Both the position numbers and the translations under genes were made by a program. A DNA stretch of 64,000 bases. Origin: Streptomyces sp. 2114.4. GTDB lineage: Bacteria; Actinomycetota; Actinomycetes; Streptomycetales; Streptomycetaceae. Position 1 is the first letter of the stretch. Every line of letters begins with the position of its first letter. Positions 59,242 to 64,000 of the stretch are shown here, one piece after another. Under the pieces are notes generated by a model. It was not told where the DNA came from. It saw only the letters and a program-made list of their open reading frames with translations, and searched no databases. Location of the stretch: assembly GCF_900187385.1 (NCBI RefSeq), contig NZ_FYEY01000001.1:7812001-7876000 (forward strand). Direction: 5' to 3'.

Positions 59242-59514
59242 TCAGCCGTAGTAGACGACGATGACGCTGGGGCCGAAGCCGTAGCCGTAGTAGCCCCCGA
59301 CGCCGTAGTAGTCGCCATAGTCATCGCCGAAGCCATAGCCGTGGCCGTAGTGGTCGCCCCAGTCATGGCCGCTGTCGTGGCTGGAGTAGCTGAATGGCGC
59401 ATGTGTCGGGGTGGTGGCGGCAGCTGTCCCGGCAGTGGCGACCGCTGCGCCACCAGCCAGCAGGAGCCCTCCTGCGGTCAGCGCGATGGCTCGTGTCAAT
59501 CGATTGGTGGACAT
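59242..59514 (-). CDS. Small secreted Gly/Tyr/Asp-rich protein
   Basis: 90 aa. Start MSTNRLTRAIALTAGGLLLAGGAAVATAGTAAA at 59514 with AAGGTG 7 bases upstream, a clear signal peptide. The mature part (about 57 residues) is almost only Gly, Tyr, His, Asp and Ser: DYGDYYGVGGYYGYGFG repeats, ending in hydrophobic PSVIVVYYG. Tyr-rich secreted proteins can be crosslinked by tyrosinase; melC2 is the next gene but is convergently transcribed, so any link is speculation. No family recognised. Confidence 0.7.
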   Translation of the reverse strand: MSTNRLTRAIALTAGGLLLAGGAAVATAGTAAATTPTHAPFSYSSHDSGHDWGDHYGHGYGFGDDYGDYYGVGGYYGYGFGPSVIVVYYG

Positions 59515-59952
59515 AGGTCCACACCTTCTTATTGCTAGGGATTTAGCGGCCCGCCACCCGATGGTGTTCGCGCTACGGGCGAGAACCAGAGGTTCGGGGG
59601 CTTTCCCTGGGCGATCCGCCTCCCGGCGGCTACCCAGGCGAGTCGGTTTTGCCGCTTATGTGCCTCTTATGTGAAGCTTACACCTCTTCCTTGAAACGTC
59701 TCAAACAAGAGAGGGGTAAGAGATGGGTAATACACCCAATGCTGTTCAGCTGGGCGCTGCACGCCTGCCTGCGCCGGCGCAGTACACCAACGCCCGCCAC
59801 CGAGACGTCCTGGCTGCCGAACGCCGCGAAGGCGCCGGCATCCGCCGCGCGAAGGGCATCCGCTGGGGCGGACACCCCCTCCCCGCCGTGGCCTGAACAC
59901 TGCGCCGGGCACACCACCGTCACCACTCGGTGTGGTGCCACCAGCCTTTCCG
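59515..59952. other. 438-bp region with a small open frame
   Basis: It contains an imperfect inverted repeat (about 59687-59721, CTTAC-CTCTT / AAGAG-GTAAG) directly before the small frame at 59723-59896, which is listed separately. Nothing else is supported. Confidence 0.4.
59723..59896 (+). CDS. Candidate 57-aa small protein
   Basis: MGNTPNAVQLGAARLPAPAQYTN... ending WGGHPLPAVA. GAGGGG lies about 7 bases before the ATG. The later codons show Streptomyces-like third-position GC. It is basic and soluble-looking, with no signal peptide. An imperfect hairpin covers its ribosome site, so translation could be regulated. It may instead be the remnant of a larger gene. Confidence 0.35.
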   Translation: MGNTPNAVQLGAARLPAPAQYTNARHRDVLAAERREGAGIRRAKGIRWGGHPLPAVA

Positions 59953-60519
59953 TCAAGCGGGTGGAACCGGGCGTGCAGGGACTTCAAAGATGAGTTCACG
60001 CCCGTCCTCCTCGTCCCACTGCTCTCCGACCTCGACGAAGCCGAAGCCCGAGATGGTGGCCAGGGATGCCACGTTGTCAGGGGCGATCGCCGCCCGCACG
60101 GTCGTCACTGCGGGTTCGCCGGCTGCCCGGCGCAGCAACTCGGCCAGCGTGGACCGAGCGTATCCGCGGCGACGGAAGTCGGGAGCGACGGCGTAGCCGA
60201 TCTCGACCATGCCGTCTCCATCAGGCGGTCCGTGGAATCCGGCACGTCCGACGACGAGACCCCGGCAGTCGACGACTGCTTGCGGCGCCATCCACCGTGC
60301 ATGGCCCGGGTCGGCGGCCATCTGGTCGAGCCGGAACCTCCACAGCCACTGCGCCCTGTCGGTCACGAAATACTCGGTCAGCGAAACCCCCGCCGCTCTG
60401 CTGGCCTTGGACAGGTCTCCATCAAGCAGAGCGGACATCGCTCCGCCAGACAGTTCGACGAAGCGGACGTGTCTCGGGCTCCGCGTGAAGGGTCTTTGTT
60501 GTTCGGCTTCATCTGTCAC
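59953..60519 (-). CDS. RimJ/RimL-type GNAT acetyltransferase
   Basis: 188 aa from GTG 60519 (VTDEAEQQRPFTRSPRHVRFVELSGGAMSALLDGD...), chosen because it leaves the two palindromes at 60570-60606 non-coding; the frame is open to 60576. The GNAT core includes RGLVVGRAGFHGPPDGDGMVEIGYAVAPDFRRRGYARSTLAELLRRA and APDNVASLATISGFGFVEVGEQWDEEDG. The acceptor is unknown. It is divergent from the tetR-MFS operon and may share its regulation. Confidence 0.85.
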   Translation of the reverse strand: MTDEAEQQRPFTRSPRHVRFVELSGGAMSALLDGDLSKASRAAGVSLTEYFVTDRAQWLWRFRLDQMAADPGHARWMAPQAVVDCRGLVVGRAGFHGPPDGDGMVEIGYAVAPDFRRRGYARSTLAELLRRAAGEPAVTTVRAAIAPDNVASLATISGFGFVEVGEQWDEEDGRELIFEVPARPVPPA

Positions 60520-60569
60520 CGGCGGATGTTCGCCGACCAACCCGAAGGATGTCCAGCGATTTCGAAGCG

Positions 60570-60606
60570 TAGACACTGTCTACTCAACTCTGGTAGACAG
60601 TGTCTA
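60570..60606. promoter_or_regulatory. Paired 13-bp palindromes: TetR operators
   Basis: TAGACACTGTCTA (60570-60582) and TAGACAGTGTCTA (60594-60606) are both perfect palindromes with the same TAGACA/TGTCTA arms, 24 bases centre to centre. The second ends on the first base of the tetR start codon. They very probably bind the TetR protein encoded here. Confidence 0.8.
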
Positions 60607-61190
60607 TGAACGAGCAAGGCACGAGCCTGTGCGCCCGGTTGGTTGCGGTCGGCGTCGACCTGGTGAACAAGGAGGGGATGCAGGCGCTGACGCTACGGGA
60701 GATCGCCCGGCGCGCAGAGGTGTCGCACGGGGCTCCGCGGCGTTACTTCCCGACCCATCTGGCATTGCTGTCGGCCATCGCGCGAGAGGGGTTCGCCGAC
60801 CTGGCCCAGCAGATCACCGAGGTGGCCGGCGACCACCGGGCCGACCCCCGTGCCGCGCTCATGGCGCTCGGTCGCTGCTACCTCGACTTCGCACTCAACC
60901 ACCGCGGCATGTTCGAGTTGATGTTCCGTCACGATCTACTGGAGAGCAACCAACTCGGCCTGCGGGAGACCAGCCTGCCGCTCTTCCGGTTTCTCGTCGA
61001 TCTGGTAACCCGGGCAGTGCCCGGAGCCGGGACCGAGCCTGCGGTACGCGCGGGCGCCCTGTGGGCGAACCTGCACGGCCTGGCCCAGCTGTGGGCGTGG
61101 GGCAGCCTCCCACTCGCTACCGGAAGCGACGATATCGAGCCGCTGCTCCGGGCCGTGCTGGACGCACACCTCGGGCCGACGGACCGGTGA
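60606..61190 (+). CDS. TetR-family regulator of the MFS exporter
   Basis: 194 aa from ATG 60606 (a GTG two codons earlier is the alternative). No ribosome site is visible and the operator abuts the ATG, so the mRNA may be leaderless. HTH: LVAVGVDLVNKEGMQALTLREIARRAEVSHGAPRRYFPTHLALLSAIA. A C-terminal WHG-like domain follows (ALWANLHGLAQLWAWGSLPL). Its stop overlaps the MFS start (GTGA). The layout is repressor plus exporter, with paired operators upstream. Confidence 0.92.
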   Translation: MNEQGTSLCARLVAVGVDLVNKEGMQALTLREIARRAEVSHGAPRRYFPTHLALLSAIAREGFADLAQQITEVAGDHRADPRAALMALGRCYLDFALNHRGMFELMFRHDLLESNQLGLRETSLPLFRFLVDLVTRAVPGAGTEPAVRAGALWANLHGLAQLWAWGSLPLATGSDDIEPLLRAVLDAHLGPTDR

Positions 61191-62683
61191 CCACACGACT
61201 CCACCGGCGCCTCACTCTCGTCGGCAGCATCACCGGCGCCGTACTCGTCGCCCTGGACGGCACCGTGCTCACCGTTGCCCAACCCACCCTCCAACGGGAT
61301 CTGCACGCCTCGTTCGTGCAGGTCCAGTGGACCAGTACCGGCTACCTCAGCGCTGTGGCGAGCCTGCTCGTCTTCGCCGGCCGACTCGGTGACCGGTACG
61401 GCCACCAACGCCTCTTCATCATCGGGATCCTGGGCTTCGCCCTTACGTCGGCGGGAATCGGTCTGGCGCCCGGCATCGGCTGGGTGATCGGCCTACGGGT
61501 GGCCCAGGGGATCTTTGGGGCTCTGCTGCAGCCGGCCACCTTGGGGATGCTGCGTGCCACGTACCCCCGCGACCAACTGGGCATGCCGATCGCCCTGCGC
61601 ACCAGCGCCATCGGGCTGTCAGCCGCAGCCGGCCCCGTCCTCGGCGGGGCACTGGTCGCCCACCTGGGCTGGCGAGCCGTCTTCTTCCTCACGGTGCTGC
61701 CCGGGCTCGTGACCGGCGTACTGGCTCTGGCCGTACGCGTGCCGAAGGAGACGCCGGCGTCTCCTCGGGATCCCTCGGCCTGCGCCGGCGCTACGGATCG
61801 TTCCCTCGCCACCCGCCTCGACCTCCCCGGGGCCTGCCTGCTCGCGGTGGCGCTGCTGTTTCTGGTGCACACCCTTGTCGCCCTGCCGGAAACGGGGTGG
61901 ACGGCAGTCACGGTGACCGGAGCGGTGGCGGCCGCAGCCGCTTGTGCCGCCTTCCTCCGTCAGGAGCGGCGTAGTGCAAGTCCCCTGCTCCCCCTCGGAT
62001 TTCTGAGCTCGCCGCCCGTCGCCGCAGCCTTGGCCGTCCTGCTCTCCGCGTCCGCCGCCTTGTTCGGTGCACTGTTCGTCAGCACCTACTTCCTGCAGGG
62101 CGTCCTCGGGCTGGATCCGCTGCAGAGCGCTCTGCGGGTGCTGCCCCTGGCCGTGCTGATGGTGCTGGGGGCTCCGGCCGCGGCGGTACTCCAGCGTCGG
62201 TACGGTGCCCGACGTACGACCGTGACGGCGATGGTTCTTCTCGCCCTCGGCGTCCTGGTGCTGTCCCAACTCGACCGGGCATCGACGGCACCGGCCATCA
62301 GCGGTGGATTCCTGCTGCTGGGCGCCGGGTTCGGCGCGGTGATGGTCACCGCGACAGCTGTCCTCGTGCACCAGGCGCCGGTGGAACACGCCGGGGTGGC
62401 CGGCGGACTGCAGCAGACCGCGATGAATACCGGTCCGACGCTGGGCGTCGCGGTGGCAACCATGCTGATGACCCTCATCGCACCGACCGCAGCCGCCGAA
62501 GGGCCGTCCATCGGCGGAACGCACCGGACCCCCGAGGCTTTCACCGCAGCCATGAGCACCACGTTGCTGGTCCTCGCGTCCCTCGCCGCGCTCGGAACAC
62601 TGGCCGCGGGCGCACTGCCACGTCGCACGAAGGGAGCCGGGGCACCGCAGCGGCCGACGGCTGGTGCCGGGAGGGCCGGCTGA
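61187..62683 (+). CDS. DHA2-type MFS multidrug efflux transporter
   Basis: 498 aa, GTG 61187 overlapping the tetR stop by 4 bases. About fourteen hydrophobic helices. MFS signatures: SITGAVLVALDGTVLTVAQPTLQRDLHAS (D-motif for antiporters), GRLGDRYGHQRLFIIG (motif A), RVAQGIFGALLQPATLGML and GLSAAAGPVLGGAL (motif C). It is a drug/H+ antiporter, induced when a ligand releases the TetR protein. The substrate is unknown. Confidence 0.92.
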   Translation: MTTRLHRRLTLVGSITGAVLVALDGTVLTVAQPTLQRDLHASFVQVQWTSTGYLSAVASLLVFAGRLGDRYGHQRLFIIGILGFALTSAGIGLAPGIGWVIGLRVAQGIFGALLQPATLGMLRATYPRDQLGMPIALRTSAIGLSAAAGPVLGGALVAHLGWRAVFFLTVLPGLVTGVLALAVRVPKETPASPRDPSACAGATDRSLATRLDLPGACLLAVALLFLVHTLVALPETGWTAVTVTGAVAAAAACAAFLRQERRSASPLLPLGFLSSPPVAAALAVLLSASAALFGALFVSTYFLQGVLGLDPLQSALRVLPLAVLMVLGAPAAAVLQRRYGARRTTVTAMVLLALGVLVLSQLDRASTAPAISGGFLLLGAGFGAVMVTATAVLVHQAPVEHAGVAGGLQQTAMNTGPTLGVAVATMLMTLIAPTAAAEGPSIGGTHRTPEAFTAAMSTTLLVLASLAALGTLAAGALPRRTKGAGAPQRPTAGAGRAG

Positions 62684-63050
62684 GGATGACGACTTGCTTG
62701 CTCGTACTTGGTGTCGCGGCCTTGCCGCGTCTGTGCGGCGAGGCGATTCAGTCATCGTTGAACCGGGGCGCGAGGGGGAGCGGAGGAGCGGGAGGGCGGC
62801 GCACACCCCAGCAGGCCCCAGCAGGAGTGAGGTCTCGACAAAGGAAGGCGTGCATGACGCGCGCAACCGAACAAAATTTCACCGCCCGACAAGGTTATTG
62901 CGCGAGGGTGAGCCGAGGCGCAATCGCATCCATGAGTTCAATACGTGTCCAGGGCTCATGGAAAAGCGTCCGATGTTCGGTAAATTGAGCATCCGGGAAT
63001 CCCGTTCACGCAGTATCCATTCCATCACCCAGAGGATTCGGAGTAGGTCA
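62684..63050. other. 367-bp region between MFS gene and small secreted protein
   Basis: No gene is supported. The frame of the following protein is open through it with possible ATG starts at 62958 and 62973. An AT-richer part (about 62870-63060) probably carries that gene's promoter. Confidence 0.45.
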
Positions 63051-63446
63051 TTGTTCCGCAAGCGTGAAAAAGCCTCCGCAAGCTTCGTCGTCGCCCTCGT
63101 ACTCGGCGCCGTCGGCTTCACGACCCCGGCACAGGCAGCGCCGAGCTGCCCGGGGGAAAGCCTCTGTTCCTACAGCGGGACTGGGCTCTCGGGCGACGTC
63201 ACCGTTATTCCGGCCTCGAATATCGAGAAGGCGGGCACTGATGGTGTGAAGCTGCCGACTTCGGCACGGTCGTTTGTCAACGGCACGCACTTCACTCTTC
63301 GTTACGGCCCCGCCCGGCGGGCGATCTGCGTCCGTTTTCCCTGCTATCAGTACGCCACGCTCGGGAAAATCGCCCCGGGGGCCCAGCTGTCGTCTCTCCC
63401 CAACGCCGAGAGAGCCCTCACCGTGGGGGAGGACTTCGGCGACTGA
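63051..63446 (+). CDS. Small secreted four-cysteine protein
   Basis: 131 aa from TTG 63051, which has GGAG 7 bases upstream and leads directly into a signal peptide (FRKREKASASFVVALVLGAVGFTTPAQA-APS). ATG 62973 or 62958 would add a basic Arg/Ser extension. The mature domain has cysteines in SCPGESLCSYSG and ICVRFPCYQY, likely two disulfides, and strands such as DVTVIPASN and HFTLRYGP. It faintly recalls the I36/crystallin-like inhibitor at 32912 (CPG/CTSG opening), but I cannot confirm a relation. Confidence 0.65.
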   Translation: MFRKREKASASFVVALVLGAVGFTTPAQAAPSCPGESLCSYSGTGLSGDVTVIPASNIEKAGTDGVKLPTSARSFVNGTHFTLRYGPARRAICVRFPCYQYATLGKIAPGAQLSSLPNAERALTVGEDFGD

Positions 63447-63573
63447 TCGACACCCTCGGGTGCGGGGCGGGCTCCGTGTGACGCACGGGAGAGACGTGTC
63501 CGGAATGCCCAGCATGCATGTGTGCCTGTCGGCAGTGGTCGCGAACCGATGTCCGTGACGTGCCGGCGGACAC

Positions 63574-63735
63574 TCAGAACAGGTGGGATGCCATCCACAT
63601 GACGAGTACGTACAGGCCCGCCCCGGCCCCGCCGACAACGGCGAGCCACAGCAGCGCCCCGACCGGCCACGGGACAGGTTCCTCGGGCTTGGGCGGGGTG
63701 ACGGGGCAGCAGTTCGAGCAGTGCGGATCGGGCAT
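63574..63735 (-). CDS. 53-aa membrane protein with N-terminal CxxCC motif
   Basis: MPDPHCSNCCPVTPPKPEEP, then a single transmembrane helix (PVGALLWLAVVGGAGAGLYVLVMWMAS) and HLF at the C-terminus. The cysteine cluster, Pro-rich linker and clean helix make chance unlikely. The ATG at 63735 has GAGG just before it (short spacing). The CxxCC could bind a metal or be a redox site. No family is known to me. Confidence 0.55.
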   Translation of the reverse strand: MPDPHCSNCCPVTPPKPEEPVPWPVGALLWLAVVGGAGAGLYVLVMWMASHLF

Positions 63736-64000
63736 GCCTCATCGTTGCGCACGCGCCGCGGCAGGGGGTAGGTCTGGGCGGGCCAGAACATACGAGCGCA
63801 CGGGCTGATCGAGCTAATTGAGCTGGTCGAGCGGCGAACCGGTCGAAGCCAGGCGACGCGCCAGGCAGGCCGGCGAACTCCGAGTCGGCCAAGTCAGCCC
63901 GCAAGGGATCTGGTCGTTGACCACGCCGCCCCTCCGCTGAGCCACATCGATGCCACCGCACTCGGTGATCGATTCCCCGGCGCGGGGCCGGTATGTCGGG
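63736..64000. other. Window end without a recognised gene
   Basis: 265 bases with only shadow frames. A short GAGCTAATTGAGCTGG run near 63810-63830 contains overlapping GAGCT words. Any gene here would extend past the window. Confidence 0.35.

Noticed and set aside
1..64000. tRNA, rRNA, IS elements, prophage or attachment sites
   Set aside because: I looked for T-loop-like motifs, transposase signatures and long direct or inverted repeats, and saw none that hold up by eye. A tRNAscan or ISfinder search would be decisive.

Overview
The window is high-GC (roughly 70%) actinobacterial DNA, most probably from a Streptomyces chromosome arm. The evidence is the third-position GC bias that opens long shadow frames, the frequent GTG/TTG starts and GGAGG-type ribosome sites, and the gene content: SpoIIE-type PP2C phosphatases, a SigB/F/G-family sigma factor, a MocR regulator, a melC1-melC2 tyrosinase operon, a streptogrisin-like protease and a poly-amino-acid/NRPS locus. 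I see no rRNA, tRNA, CRISPR array, transposase or origin. The content is accessory and adaptive rather than housekeeping.

Layout. 0.3-9.1 kb: secreted M28 aminopeptidase, a DUF1206 membrane protein, two SpoIIE-type phosphatases, a virginiamycin B lyase-like propeller, a stress/development sigma factor and a PPOX/F420 oxidoreductase. 9.2-15.7 kb: IclR regulator, AlkB dioxygenase with a LexA-like box, a small His/Trp-rich secreted protein, MocR regulator, a decayed ankyrin gene, and a divergent TetR/alpha-beta-hydrolase pair with palindromic operators. 15.7-19.5 kb: a minus-strand acyltransferase, methyltransferase and glycosyltransferase run, probably decorating an envelope glycan or lipid. 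20.1-29.3 kb: streptogrisin-like protease, APH-fold kinase, a secreted protein built from fourteen 17-residue repeats around a two-cysteine segment, a beta-helix-like secreted protein, two IPT/TIG repeat proteins and two GNATs. 29.4-32.4 kb: an encapsulin shell with an inserted cyclic-nucleotide-binding-like domain, translationally overlapped with a cysteine desulfurase carrying a long disordered N-terminus, i.e. a sulfur-handling nanocompartment. 32.9-41.5 kb: I36 inhibitor, PutP symporter, a lipoprotein plus orphan histidine kinase, a third and larger SpoIIE phosphatase, LysE exporter, a small secreted protein and a frameshifted SgcJ/EcaC-like gene. 41.7-43.7 kb: muconolactone-isomerase-like protein, and an AtzG-like/amidase pair behind a clear promoter with nested inverted repeats.

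44.0-52.4 kb is the most interesting locus. It is four tightly packed minus-strand genes: a Pls/PosA-type membrane synthetase with its own carrier domain; an adenylation-carrier protein fused to a SyrP-like non-heme iron dioxygenase; SbnB; and SbnA. SbnA and SbnB make L-2,3-diaminopropionate. The A-T protein would activate and tether it (or another amino acid), the dioxygenase could hydroxylate the tethered residue, and the Pls-like membrane protein could polymerise or condense it. This suggests a poly(diaminopropionate)-like product with an unusual split, oxygenase-bearing architecture. The product is inference.

53.3-64.0 kb: PRC-barrel-like protein, DUF6303 protein, secreted amidase, melC1-melC2, a Tyr/Gly-rich secreted protein, a GNAT divergent from a TetR-MFS efflux operon with paired palindromes, a Cys-containing small secreted protein and a 53-residue CxxCC membrane protein. 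Starts were chosen from ribosome-binding sites, signal peptides, overlaps and family lengths. Several are uncertain and are marked so.
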